Shown: positions 7,658-15,990, counted from the first letter of the stretch. The stretch is 64,000 nt of DNA from Candidatus Thiodictyon syntrophicum (GCF_002813775.1 NZ_CP020370.1:2071501-2135500), one strand, 5' to 3'. Numbers and translations are program-made. Notes: generated by a model not told the origin, from the letters alone.

Positions 7658-9523
7658 ATGAAGATCAGCACACACGAATCGGCGGGGCGGCGGGCAGGCT
7701 GGATGGCCAGCCTGCCGCTCCTGGGTTGCTCCCTCCTTGCGTTGTATGGCGCGCCGATTGGGGCCGGCCCGGCGAGTCCGGGGCCCTTCACCCTCGAGCA
7801 GCCGGACGGACAGCAGGTCGTCGCCAGACAGCGGGGCGACGAGCGCAATCACTGGGTGGAGACCGAGAGCGGCTATACCATCGCCCGGGACCAGAACGGG
7901 GTGTGGCACTATGTCAGCGGCTTCGTCGCGCCGGGCGCGGCGGCTGCGCAAGTGCCTGCCCTGGGCCCCGATGTGACCCCGGCGATGACCCCGGTGCTGA
8001 CCCCGGTGCTGACCCCGGTGCTGACCCCGGTCCCGGCGCAGGACCCCCCGCCGGCCGGGCTGCTGAAACACCTGCACGCGACGATTATGCCGCCGGCGGC
8101 CGCGTCGGGCGTCGCGCCCGCCACTGCGACCGGGTGGTCAACGCCGACCGGCGGCACTGCCCCACCGCCCACCCGGGTTCTGTTGATCCTGGCGAGCTTC
8201 AATAACCAGGCGGGGACCTTCGGGCAGCCGCTGTGGGCCACCGGATTCATGGACGGCCTCCTCGACTATTACTACCGGGCGTCCTACGGCGCGGTCGGCC
8301 TGCTGCCCGCGTATGAGGATGACAGTGCCTTGGGTCAAGGGGCAGCCGCCAACAACGGCGTCATCGGCTGGGTCAACATCAGCGGTCGCTTGCAGCAACT
8401 GGAGCAGGTCCTCGGAATGTCCGATCAGACCGGGAATCATCCGAGCCCGGGCGAGAGTGCTGCACTCGCCCAATATAACCGGCTGATCGCCAAGGTGGCG
8501 ATGCAGGCCGCCGCTCCCTACATCGACTATTCCCAGTATGACCACGACGGCGATGGTCAGGTCACGGCCGATGAGTTGGCGGTCGTCATCGTCGTGGCCG
8601 GCAGCGAGGCGTCGGCCGAGGGTCCGGCCCCTCATGTTTGGGCTCACGCCGCGGATCTCTTTCCCATACTCGACGATGGGCCGCTCGTCCTGAACGGCAA
8701 GACCCTCGGCGTCGGGGTCGCCCGGCCAGGTGTGGGCCCACTGGGAGCGACCTCCGGATATGCCATGGTCGGCGAGAAGTTTCCCAATCTTTCGGGGTCT
8801 CCCGTCCAAGCCACGATCGGCCTGACGCTCCACGAACTGGGCCATGAGATATTCGGCCTCCCGGATTTATACGAGGTGAACACCTTCCTGTGCCCTGACC
8901 TGAAGCCCAGCCGCGGTGTCGGCGCCTGGAGTCTCATGGGGCTCGGGAATTGGGGAGCCCGCACGGGGGAGATCAAGGGCGCCACGCCGGTATTGCTGGA
9001 TGCCTGGTCGAAATTGCAGCTGGGCTGGGTCCTGCCGATCGACCGGGATCGGGCGATACTCGTCGGCGCCGGGGAGGCGGACGCGACCAGACTCAATACC
9101 GTTTATGGGGTGGTTACCGGGGGTCCCGCCAGCGAGTATTTCCTCATCGAGAACCGCCAGAACCAGGGCTATGATCAGGGCCTGCAGAGCATCGTTTCCG
9201 GCTTCACCGGCGGCCTGGCCATCTGGCACATCGACGACAACATTTCCTGCCTCAACAACGAGTGCAACTCCCGGGTGACCAATCCGCACCCCCGGGTCTA
9301 TCTGGAGGCCGGGGGCCGCACCTGTGTGTCCACATCGAGTGCCAACCAATCCGATCTGTTCATCAACGGCAGCGGCTCGCGGACGGTCCTGAATGCGGGT
9401 AGCGCGCCGACCAACAGCCGGTTGTGGAGCGGCGCCGTCAAGGGTGACGTCAGCGGCGTGAGCATCATGGACATCCTGCAGGCCAAGACCTCGCGGCTGA
9501 TCCGGGTGCGCGCTTCGCGGTAA
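7658..9523 (+). CDS. secreted M6-family (immune inhibitor A-like) metalloprotease domain protein
   Basis: 621 residues from ATG 7658, which has CAGGAGA upstream and starts a signal peptide (hydrophobic core MASLPLLGCSLLALYGAP). The zinc motif HELGHEIFG is at 392-400, followed by LPDLYE and a third-ligand region typical of the M6 domain. An acidic loop YDHDGDGQVTADEL near residue 295 looks like a calcium-binding EF-hand or dockerin-type loop. A proline-rich linker (about 109-130) is built from 12-base tandem repeats encoding TPVL (7985-8033). Likely an exported protease; substrate unknown. The next gene, also exported, may be co-transcribed. Confidence 0.85.
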   Translation: MKISTHESAGRRAGWMASLPLLGCSLLALYGAPIGAGPASPGPFTLEQPDGQQVVARQRGDERNHWVETESGYTIARDQNGVWHYVSGFVAPGAAAAQVPALGPDVTPAMTPVLTPVLTPVLTPVPAQDPPPAGLLKHLHATIMPPAAASGVAPATATGWSTPTGGTAPPPTRVLLILASFNNQAGTFGQPLWATGFMDGLLDYYYRASYGAVGLLPAYEDDSALGQGAAANNGVIGWVNISGRLQQLEQVLGMSDQTGNHPSPGESAALAQYNRLIAKVAMQAAAPYIDYSQYDHDGDGQVTADELAVVIVVAGSEASAEGPAPHVWAHAADLFPILDDGPLVLNGKTLGVGVARPGVGPLGATSGYAMVGEKFPNLSGSPVQATIGLTLHELGHEIFGLPDLYEVNTFLCPDLKPSRGVGAWSLMGLGNWGARTGEIKGATPVLLDAWSKLQLGWVLPIDRDRAILVGAGEADATRLNTVYGVVTGGPASEYFLIENRQNQGYDQGLQSIVSGFTGGLAIWHIDDNISCLNNECNSRVTNPHPRVYLEAGGRTCVSTSSANQSDLFINGSGSRTVLNAGSAPTNSRLWSGAVKGDVSGVSIMDILQAKTSRLIRVRASR

Positions 9524-9617
9524 CGGCGGCCCGGCGCGTCCTGGACCACGGCGGTTCAGGGCGCGCCGACTCGCCCGGCATTGCCTTCTTACTGGAATCT
9601 CAACGAGGTCATTCAGA

Positions 9618-10229
9618 ATGAACAAGCGGCTCCTGGCGGCGGCGCTGGCCTCGGCCTTCGCGGCCAACGCCCACGCCTTTCTGATCACGGTGGAACCGGA
9701 CGACTTCACTCACGAACAGAATATCTCCGCCCTCACCCCGGGCGTGACATTGCAGTGGGTGTCGGGGAGCCCGGTGTACGCCTATGAGACCGACGATTTC
9801 GAATACGCCTCGACCGGGACCAGGGTGTTCGGCTATGACGCCGGGTTCGGCGTCGAGCCTTACTGGGATGACGAGAATCAATTCCGCGCCGATTTTGCAG
9901 GATGGGTCAACTACGTGTCGATCGACGTGGTCAACAACGATGAAGAGGGCGACAACGACAGCGCCTATATGGAGGTATACGGCGTGAGCGGTCTCCTGGC
10001 GACGGTCTATACGAACGGCATTTCCTTCCCTGGGTTCGAGACGCTGTCCTTCTATGAAGGCACTGTCAACATCAGTTATATTTTAATGTCGAGTGCCGAC
10101 GGCGCCGACTACAATCTCGACCGTATGGAGTTCGGGATTCCCGCGGCTCCAACCCTGGCGTTGTTCAGCCTCGGCCTGCTTGGCCTGGCCTCGACGCGTG
10201 CGCGAGTGGGTGGCCCGCGGCGACTGTAG
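9618..10229 (+). CDS. exported protein with PEP-CTERM-like C-terminus
   Basis: 203 residues with a signal peptide (LLAAALASAFAANAHAF) and a C-terminal pattern of a short AAPT motif, hydrophobic span (LALFSLGLLGLAS) and basic end (RARVGGPRRL). This is the plan of PEP-CTERM sorting signals, which direct proteins to exosortase-linked surface export, though the motif reads AAPT instead of VPEP. The middle part (about 30-180) is rich in D, E, Y and aromatic residues and looks like a beta-sandwich domain. No known family was recognised. Located 94 bases after the metalloprotease. Confidence 0.7.
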   Translation: MNKRLLAAALASAFAANAHAFLITVEPDDFTHEQNISALTPGVTLQWVSGSPVYAYETDDFEYASTGTRVFGYDAGFGVEPYWDDENQFRADFAGWVNYVSIDVVNNDEEGDNDSAYMEVYGVSGLLATVYTNGISFPGFETLSFYEGTVNISYILMSSADGADYNLDRMEFGIPAAPTLALFSLGLLGLASTRARVGGPRRL

Positions 10230-10285
10230 GTCACCCCTCAGCCCTGGGGCGGAACGCCGCCGGTGGTTCCGCCGCTTCGGTGCTC

Positions 10286-10381
10286 CGCGCTGCATACCGG
10301 GCGCCGAGCAGGACCCCGAGCCGCCCACGCCGGGCGGTGGCTCCAGCAGGTAGGATGGGCAGAGCGAGAGCGATGCCCACC
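10286..10381. repeat. repeat N copy 2
   Basis: Second copy of the element that forms the 3' end of ccoS (7206-7302), here in the gap after the PEP-CTERM-like gene. The gap 10230-10595 holds this element, a stretch of low complexity (CTTTGTGTTCTTTGTGTC) and repeat family H; no gene is seen. Confidence 0.8.
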
Positions 10382-10487
10382 CTTTGAGGATCGCGGTGCT
10401 TTGTGTTCTTTGTGTCTTTGTGAGAGCAATTGCCGGATTCAGGTTCAAGTGCCCAAGCGCCCGGGACCCCGATCCGCATCCCCGCAG

Positions 10488-10567
10488 GGGTATGACCTAT
10501 CAGCCCAGGGTAACGCCCTGGATTATACCGAAGAGACTGTCCAGCCCTGAAAGGGCGTGACATACGA
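10488..10567. repeat. repeat family H (TGAAAGGGCGTGACATA type)
   Basis: Contains CAGCCCAGGGTAACGCCCTGG and AGCCCTGAAAGGGCGTGACA, two small palindromes (CCCAGGG..CCCTGG; CCCTGAAAGGG). The same two modules recur, in several orientations, at 40858-41047. Confidence 0.8.
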
Positions 10568-10595
10568 GAAACCACATCAATCTGCGGGCGCCGGC

Positions 10596-10985
10596 TCAGG
10601 CCGTGATCTCGATGCGATTCCCATCCGGGTCCAGGACGACGCTCTCGTAGTAACCGTCCCCGGTTCTCCGGGGGCCATCGAGAACCGGATACCCGTCGGC
10701 CTTCAGTCGCCGCGTCAGCTCATCGACGAGCCGCTCCGACCCAAGCGAGATGGCGAAGTGCGTCAGTCCCATGCGCTGTACACCTGGGGCGATGACCAGT
10801 GGGTCGAGCATAGTCGTCATCATGGCCTCGATCCGCGCCCCGTCGGTGAACCGCAGGAAGCAGGACGCGAAGCCTTTCTGTGGATTGGTGTATCCGCTGT
10901 CCGCGACCGCGCCGAAATACGCCACGTAGAACGCCTTGCAGCGCTCCAGGTCATTGGTCCAGAGGGCGATGTGGTCGATGTGCAT
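10596..10985 (-). CDS. VOC-fold (glyoxalase/bleomycin resistance) protein
   Basis: 129 residues with the beta-alpha-beta-beta-beta plan of a vicinal oxygen chelate protein: start MHIDHIALWTNDLERCKAFY, middle SCFLRFTDGARIEAM, and closing VVLDPDGNRIEI. Candidate metal ligands are His4, Glu near 55 and the terminal Glu in NRIEI. Substrate cannot be told; this compact type includes glyoxalase-like and stress-resistance proteins. Stands alone on the minus strand before the broken toxin region. Confidence 0.88.
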   Translation of the reverse strand: MHIDHIALWTNDLERCKAFYVAYFGAVADSGYTNPQKGFASCFLRFTDGARIEAMMTTMLDPLVIAPGVQRMGLTHFAISLGSERLVDELTRRLKADGYPVLDGPRRTGDGYYESVVLDPDGNRIEITA

Positions 10986-11009
10986 CCGTGGTTCGGCTGG
11001 TGCGCAGCC

Positions 11010-11262
11010 TCAAGCCGCCTTCAGCACGACGTCGACGTGTATCTCGTCAAAGGGGAAGAGGACCTGATCCCGACCTAGGACCCTGCTGTCGCCATTGCTC
11101 CCGGATACGCTCGGCGGATTCATGGGCCATCTGCACCAGAACATCGATACGATAATCGGCCGCGCGATTGATCTCGCGTTTGACCTCCCAGAGTTCCGCA
11201 AGGACTGCGTCCGGCGCTCTTGGAATGGTCAATTGTGGTCCGTTGGTTTCGTCCGGGATCAT
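11010..11262 (-). pseudogene. antitoxin-like gene, frameshifted near its 3' end
   Basis: From ATG at 11262 the frame reads as a small helical protein (VLAELWEVKREINRAADYRI) of a type found next to PIN toxin genes, then runs to a premature stop at 11047. Shifting frame near 11070 restores a sensible ending (DQVLFPFDEIHVDVVLKAA) that stops at 11010. The overlap with the PIN remnant start side at 11259-11262 matches a toxin-antitoxin pair. A single-base change, or a sequencing error, would explain it. Confidence 0.5.
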
Positions 11263-11471
11263 CTTGCAATCTCCAGAAGTTCTTCAGGGGTGGTCAGGAG
11301 TGGCAGTGTGTGCCCAAGTGCACGCAGGGTATCCAGCAGTCGGAGTTTTGTATCCGGACCGACGAGATGGGCGAAATTCCAGGTGACGAGGTAATGGGCC
11401 TGAGAGATGGTGGCAATGGCGATATGCAGCGCGTCCTCGGGTTCAGTGACGGGAATCGCTCCGGCGTCCAT
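11259..11471 (-). pseudogene. 3' fragment of a PIN-domain toxin gene
   Basis: Reads DAGAIPVTEPEDALHIAIAT, then HYLVTWNFAHLVGPD and LLTTPEELLEIAR: the C-terminal half of a VapC-like PIN ribonuclease, holding the acidic residues of the last half of the active site. The N-terminal half is missing; at about 11468 the frame joins unrelated sequence. Partner of the frameshifted antitoxin gene next to it. Confidence 0.6.
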
Positions 11472-11629
11472 GTATGGCGAGGAAAGCGACGAGCGGCGAT
11501 AAAGTGCTGCTGCCAACCAGCCGGAGGCCGAGCCGACAACTGCAAGAAATAATCCTGCAATCCGGAGTACTGCGGGTCCTGTCGTGTTCTTTCTTTCACG
11601 ATTCCTACGATCCGAAGTCCTTCTGTATT
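11468..11629 (-). pseudogene. 5' fragment of an unidentified small protein gene
   Basis: In one frame the segment reads GLRIVGIVKERTRQDP...YFLQLSARPPAGW...FPRHTW. The look (L.LS..PP..W...F...PRH.W) recalls the first half of a small uncharacterised family, but I cannot name it. It is cut on the PIN side at 11468 and on the TIR side at about 11630-11695. Confidence 0.3.
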
Positions 11630-11695
11630 TCCACCTCCAAGATTGGGCCGCAGAGTAGCGCCCGTCGTCGATGGTGCGGAGATTGCGAGGCTTCG

Positions 11696-11839
11696 TTCTT
11701 TCTGTACCCACGCTGATCCTATCGAGTTGGATGATATCACTGCCGCCACAAATTTCATCTGATCAATAGCGGCCGATATCTTATCAATTAGCGAATCGCC
11801 GATGTTGATCTCGGCTTCGTCGAGCCAAACGACTACGCC
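11696..11839 (-). pseudogene. fragment of a TIR-domain gene
   Basis: 48 codons read VVVWLDEAEINIGDSLIDKI then FVAAVISSNSIGSAWVQKE. This is the central part of a TIR domain: the BB-loop region (WLDEAEI..GDSL) and the SxWVxxE motif carrying the glutamate used by TIR NADases. The N-terminal strand and the C-terminal helices are absent. It is joined in frame to the end of the Fic fragment. TIR domains of this kind act in bacterial immunity. Confidence 0.55.
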
Positions 11840-12618
11840 GTCAGCTGTGAGCCGCTTGGCCTTGTCCCACACGACCAACCCCTGATCCCGCAGCCCTTGC
11901 AGATCACGCTGTTTGGTCTTGTCGGTGCGCTCAAGGTAGAGCGCACGATACCAAGGCGCGCGACGCAGTTCGGCCAATGCGACGGGGCGGCCGGCCTGGA
12001 GTATCTGGGTGGCGATGGCATACTGACGGGCGTTGATCCGCTTCTCCTCGTGGCGGCGTTTGAGATCGTTCTCGAACAGCAGCAGGTGCACCAGCCGATT
12101 GACCCGGTCGTGCAGGGTGTTGAGGCTCGTCAACATGCCTTCCAGGAAGAAGAGCACGAAGTCTGTGTTGGGGGCCGCGGCGCCCTTTCCGCCGCCTTGC
12201 GGCAGGTGTTGAAGAGGGTGAAATAGCGGTCGATCTGATCGAGGTAGAAGCGGGCCTGGGCGAAGGGGGCGTATTTGAAACCCTCCCGCAGCAGCAGGCT
12301 GGCCTCGATCACGCGGCCGACACGTCCATTGCCGTCCCAGAAGGGGTGAATGCACTCATAGTCGAGGGCCAGTCGGGTCTCTTCCTCGGAGAGAGTACCG
12401 CCCTCGATGCTGTTGGTACCGAAGACGCTGGTCGCCACGACCTCAGGTTCCAACTGGCCGGCGACCTGGGCGAGCGGCGATCCCTGGAGACGTTGGTGGG
12501 CGTCGCCGACGCGCAGCAAGGCGGTCTCAACGGCCGCGGGATTGACGCCCACCTGGAAGGTGAAGGGGCCGAAGCGGGCGGTCTCGACGGTGAGCCTGTG
12601 GTCCGCGAACTCGGGCAT
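11840..12618 (-). pseudogene. Fic-family AMPylase gene, deleted and frameshifted
   Basis: Start at ATG 12618. The N-terminal part holds the inhibitory-helix type motif (TNSIEGGTLS) and the Fic motif HPFWDGNGRVGR. Only a few residues separate the two where intact Fic proteins have about 60-100, so an in-frame internal deletion is likely. Near 12175 the frame shifts; the other frame continues with a normal Fic C-terminal winged-helix region (FVLFFLEGMLTSLNTL, INARQYAIATQIL, TDKTKQRDLQGLRDQGLVVW) to about 11840, where TIR-type sequence follows. Not expected to give a working protein. Confidence 0.6.
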
Positions 12619-12624
12619 CGGCGA

Positions 12625-12748
12625 TCTGGTCTTGTTGTCCGGCGGAATGTCCGGTGGAATGTCCGGCGAAAGATGATCGCATCTTATTGATGTCGATGGG
12701 TTATTTTAACCGGGGCGGGAAGGAATGTCCGAAAAAATGTCCAGTCCG
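12625..12748. repeat. short tandem repeats (GGAATGTCCG units)
   Basis: Upstream of the Fic remnant: GTCCGGCGGAATGTCCGGTG then GAATGTCCGGCG, and after a gap GGAATGTCCGAAAAAATGTCC. Four or five copies of ATGTCCG with 12-base spacing. Nothing codable is seen between 12619 and 12854. Confidence 0.6.
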
Positions 12749-12854
12749 GTTTTCATCGACAGCCCCTCGTGGGGAACCTGGCCGTCCGACGGTGGGGCGG
12801 ACCTGGATGACGCGCGTCGAGCGGCGCACCAGTGTCAGTGCGCCGCCGGCTCGG

Positions 12855-13343
12855 TCAGGGCTTGAGCCCGTACTTGCCGGGGTCCACGCGGGCCCAGGTG
12901 CTGGTACGCCCGATCAGGCTGACCATGATGTAACCGCGCAGTTCCAACCGGTCCTTGCCCGCCATGGTGATGGTCCCGGAGTAGGTCTTGCCGTTGCGCG
13001 GGTCGTAGACCTGCCCCCCTTCGCACACCCCCTTCGCGTCGGGCGGCGCGAAACCCCAGACGATGGGCAGGCCCAATAGCTTGCGCTCGCGCTGCGCGCT
13101 ATCCGGGTTGCGCTCGTCCACCTTCGGCTGGCCCGTCCGCCCCCGCGCGTCCCCGGCCGGATAGTTGGGCTCCTTCAGCCAGACGATCCGGCCGCCCAGT
13201 TTTCCGCCGGATTCCTCGATCCGGACCACGGAGGTGCCTTCCTGAACGAGCCAGTAACCCACCGGGGCGGGGGCCGCCGACAGCGCAGCCGAGGGCAGGG
13301 CGAGCGCGAGACAGACAATCAGGAGGTAGTCGCGGCGGGTCAT
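12855..13343 (-). CDS. DUF2147 periplasmic protein
   Basis: 162 residues with a cleavable signal peptide (LLIVCLALALPSAALSAAP) and the DUF2147 pattern: GYWLVQEG near the start, KLLGLPIVWGF, a GGQVYDPRNGKTYSG segment and a closing R(T)STW motif. Members are small lipocalin-like periplasmic proteins of unknown ligand. Single gene; palindromes of family E lie upstream. Confidence 0.85.
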   Translation of the reverse strand: MTRRDYLLIVCLALALPSAALSAAPAPVGYWLVQEGTSVVRIEESGGKLGGRIVWLKEPNYPAGDARGRTGQPKVDERNPDSAQRERKLLGLPIVWGFAPPDAKGVCEGGQVYDPRNGKTYSGTITMAGKDRLELRGYIMVSLIGRTSTWARVDPGKYGLKP

Positions 13344-13410
13344 TGCAGGCTCCGATGATCGCAGGGGCCTTGATTATAATCCCGGCCGATCAGCTAACGG
13401 CGAGGTCTGT

Positions 13411-13464
13411 GGTCCGCACAGCGGACCCTACGACCCCGCACCCGTAGGGTCCGCTGTGCGGACC
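13411..13464. repeat. paired REP-like palindromes, family E
   Basis: Two copies in opposite orientation: GGTCCGCACAGCGGACCCTA at 13411-13431 and GTAGGGTCCGCTGTGCGGAC at 13444-13464, 12 bases apart. A linked motif GGCCGGAGCGATGATCAAGG follows at 13488. Could fold as a cruciform or as an mRNA hairpin ending either flanking gene. Confidence 0.85.
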
Positions 13465-13543
13465 AGCGACATCCCGTCCCGCAGGGTGGCCGGAGCGATG
13501 ATCAAGGCCGGTCGCGGGCGTCCCGGACGCGTGCGGGCCGACC

Positions 13544-14107
13544 CTACACCGCCCCCCAAACCTCCCGGCGACTCCCGGTCTTGCCGGCCAGCACCTGCTC
13601 CAGGGTCTGTAACGGGTACTTGTGGGTGTGGCCCTTGGCGGCCTGGGCGACGGTGAGCACCTTGTCCTCTGAACTCTGGCCCTTGAGGTCGCCTTTCTCC
13701 ACGAAGAACTCGTCCATCAGGTTGTTCCAGACGATGCCGTCGTGGTATTGGATCAGGCAATAACGCTGGTCGCCGACCTGGACCTGCGCGCTGGCGGCGA
13801 TGTCGTCGATATAGAAGACCGGGACGCACCCGGGGGCCAGGTGGCCCTGGAAGTATTCGATGAACTGCGGCAGTTCCTCAATGCTCGAGAAGTTGCCCGC
13901 GACGAATTCGAGCCGGTCGGCCGTTGCCAGCACCACGGCCTGCTTGAGCAGGGCCTGGGGCGGGTTGCGTTTACGGGCCGCCTCGTCGAACTCTCCGGCC
14001 AGTATGATCAGGTCGCCGCGGAAGGCGTAGAGCCCGGCGGTGCTGGTCTGGCCCTGGGCGGTGATAAGCCAGTAGCGTTCCTGTTCCTGGTAGGTGTCGA
14101 GCAGCAT
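13544..14107 (-). CDS. uncharacterised protein, last gene of the nif-side cluster
   Basis: 187 residues from ATG 14107 (GAGAGA upstream). No signal peptide or membrane span; a mixed alpha/beta protein with motifs YWLITAQGQTST, FVAGNFSSIEELPQFIEYF and YIDDIAAS, and a lysine/histidine-rich end GHTHKYPLQTL. I do not recognise the family. Same strand as the nif genes and separated from the Rieske gene only by a repeat, so it may belong to the same transcription unit, but a nitrogen-fixation role is guesswork. Confidence 0.7.
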   Translation of the reverse strand: MLLDTYQEQERYWLITAQGQTSTAGLYAFRGDLIILAGEFDEAARKRNPPQALLKQAVVLATADRLEFVAGNFSSIEELPQFIEYFQGHLAPGCVPVFYIDDIAASAQVQVGDQRYCLIQYHDGIVWNNLMDEFFVEKGDLKGQSSEDKVLTVAQAAKGHTHKYPLQTLEQVLAGKTGSRREVWGAV

Positions 14108-14128
14108 CGGTGGTGGTCTCTCAGGTTG

Positions 14129-14263
14129 GTAACGAGTTAAGGACAAGTCAAACACAATCGTCGTTGTCGTTGTCGTTGTCGTAATCGGAGAAGCGATGCA
14201 CGAGAGAGTCCGGGGCGCCAGGATCGCCTCGATTACGACAACGACAACGACAACGACGCTAGT
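14129..14263. repeat. repeat family D (CGTTGTC arms with a leader)
   Basis: Leader GTAACGAGTTAAGGACAAGT (14129-14148), then (GTCGTT)n GTCGTAATCGGA, a loop with GAAGCGATGCAC and GAGAGAGTCCG, and the inverted arm CTCGATTACGACAACGACAA. The order matches the element at 31993-32157. Lies between the Rieske gene and the unknown gene at 13544. Confidence 0.85.
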
Positions 14264-14660
14264 CGAGCAGCGTGGTGCGCTTCTCGGTGAGGTACAGGGT
14301 GCCGTCGCGCTCCTGCACCCGCAGCCGGGTCAGCGACTCGCCCGCGCAGATCTCGCTCAGGCACTCGCCGGTCGTGGGTGCATAGGTGATGCCGTGCATG
14401 GAGCAGCGGATGGATTCGCCGGCGGCGTCGAAGACATGGCAGTGTTCGCAGTCCAATTCCTTGGGCATGTGCACGCACTGATTCAGATACCCATAGGCGA
14501 CACCGCGGAAGCGCACCAGGATCGCCTCCCGCGGGTCGCCGCGGTAGCGCACACGGAAGCGGTGCCGGCCCAGTTCCGCCAAGGCGGCGGACGGGCAGAT
14601 CGGGGCCGCGGTCCGGGGCAGCGGTGCGGACAGGTCCGCGCCCGGTGTCTCAGGCGCCAT
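14259..14660 (-). CDS. Rieske-type [2Fe-2S] protein of the nif cluster
   Basis: 133 residues. The Rieske ligands are clear: QCVHMPKEL (Cys-x-His) and, after a Cys/His-rich insert DCEHCHVF, RCSMHGITYAPTTGEC (Cys-x-x-His). No membrane anchor, so probably a soluble ferredoxin or an electron donor component. It overlaps the end of the upstream gene (14650) by 11 bases, which indicates co-translation with that nif-linked gene. The extra CEHCH motif in the cluster loop is unusual. Precise partner unknown. Confidence 0.85.
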   Translation of the reverse strand: MAPETPGADLSAPLPRTAAPICPSAALAELGRHRFRVRYRGDPREAILVRFRGVAYGYLNQCVHMPKELDCEHCHVFDAAGESIRCSMHGITYAPTTGECLSEICAGESLTRLRVQERDGTLYLTEKRTTLLD

Positions 14661-15606
14661 AGGGCTGGTTATACCAGTCGCGCAGGACCTTGAGGTCGCG
14701 CACGGGAAGATAGGCGTAGGCGCCGATCAGGTCGTCGTGGACGGCCGTGGCCAGGCGGTGCGAGACCTTGGGGTTGGTCAGCATGTAAAAGTACCAGGCG
14801 AAGGGGTAGCCGAGCACCCGGTCGAAGCCGTGGATCTGGTTGGCCAGTTGGGCGCCGCGCGCGACCACGCCGTCGGGCAGGGCCGGCGGCACCGCGGCCG
14901 ACACGGGGATCGGTTTGGCGCTCAGATGGTCGTCACCCTCCTGATCGCGATATTCGCGGATGGACAGGACCCAGTGCTCGCAGAAAATCGAGGTCTCGCC
15001 GGCGCTGCTGCGGTCCCAGTCGTCCAGGAAACGGACCAGGCGCGGTCCCGCGTCCGAGGACTTCAGGAGTCTATTCACCGGGACCAGGCGGCGAAAGACG
15101 AGCCGCGGCGGCCCTACCGGCTCGGGCTCCAGGCGGGGGAAGTCCAGCGGGTCGACGAACTCGGCGATGCTGTCCGGGAACCAGTCCGGGTCCGTGATGC
15201 AGCGGTCCAGTACCTCCTGCAATTCCTCCACCTCGATCTGGATGAAGTCGCGCGCGGCCGGGCCGGTCGGCACCACCAGGTAGTGGGTCTGACCGTTGAG
15301 GCGGGTGACGAAGAGCCGCAGGTCCGCGACCTTCTGCATCAGTTCATCGATGTCCCCGCCGGAGATCGTCTCGGCCCAGGTCCCCAGGTGCTCGGCAATG
15401 CGGCCCCCGTCCAGGTCCACCACCCCGCCCAGGCGGTGCCATCCGCCCCGGGTCAGGGCGTGCTGGACCTGAGCGCCGGGCAGCAGGCCCTCGATGGCAG
15501 CGACCAGGCCCGGGACGCCGGCGCGGGCCGGCAGCGCCGCGCAGGCCTCGGCAACCCGCAGGGCAAGGGTCTGGGACTGGTTGGGGTCAAGGTCGGTCGC
15601 TGTCAT
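14650..15606 (-). CDS. uncharacterised nif-cluster protein (318 residues)
   Basis: Soluble protein, rich in W, R, D and hydrophobic residues, with recognisable blocks LGTWAETISGGDIDELMQ, FIQIEVEELQEVLDRCI and HGFDRVLGYPFAWYFYML. I do not recognise a named domain. It lies between the LRV protein and the Rieske protein on the nif strand and overlaps the latter, so the two are probably made together. A role in supporting nitrogenase (electron supply or protection) is a fair guess from position only. Confidence 0.75.
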   Translation of the reverse strand: MTATDLDPNQSQTLALRVAEACAALPARAGVPGLVAAIEGLLPGAQVQHALTRGGWHRLGGVVDLDGGRIAEHLGTWAETISGGDIDELMQKVADLRLFVTRLNGQTHYLVVPTGPAARDFIQIEVEELQEVLDRCITDPDWFPDSIAEFVDPLDFPRLEPEPVGPPRLVFRRLVPVNRLLKSSDAGPRLVRFLDDWDRSSAGETSIFCEHWVLSIREYRDQEGDDHLSAKPIPVSAAVPPALPDGVVARGAQLANQIHGFDRVLGYPFAWYFYMLTNPKVSHRLATAVHDDLIGAYAYLPVRDLKVLRDWYNQPYGA

Positions 15607-15652
15607 CGTCTTGGCCTGATAGTTCGGTGGTCGGTGAAGTTATTAAGAATCA

Positions 15653-15970
15653 TTTGTCCGCAAATGAACGCAAATAAACGCAAATCTTCACGAAACGCGC
15701 TGATCGTTGAACTTCCGGGCCGGACGAGGACGGCGCCCCATCCGGAGCGTTGTCTCCGGACCCGCGGCCACGCGCCAATCGCAGCCGCAGCATTAAACGT
15801 TCGGGACGGGGCGAATGCCCCGTCCCGCCCCCGGGCGCGGCCCGTGTTCCGGGCCGGACAGGGCCGGCGCCCCGCCCCGCCCTCCGTCGGTAGCCGACAG
15901 TGCCCGACACGATGCCGCCTAGCTCACATTCATTTCTTTATTTGCGTTCATTTGCGTTCATTTGCGGACA
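15653..15970. repeat. inverted repeat family B (AAATGAACGCAAATAAACGC) with 250-base loop
   Basis: Left arm 15653-15685 (GTCCGCAAATGAACGC, AAATAAACGCAAAT), right arm 15938-15970 (TTTATTTGCGTTCATTTGCG and GGACA) in inverse orientation. The loop (about 250 bases) contains its own GC-rich palindromic stretch (GGGACGGGGCGAATGCCCCG) but no gene. This fills the gap between the LRV gene and the next nif-side gene. Confidence 0.85.
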
Positions 15971-15990
15971 ATCGTCTTTCCTGCCCGCGT

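Noticed and set aside
14158-14263. CRISPR-like array
   Set aside because: The GTCGTT units are only six bases, directly adjoining and followed by an inverted copy; there are no spacers of regular length and no cas genes.
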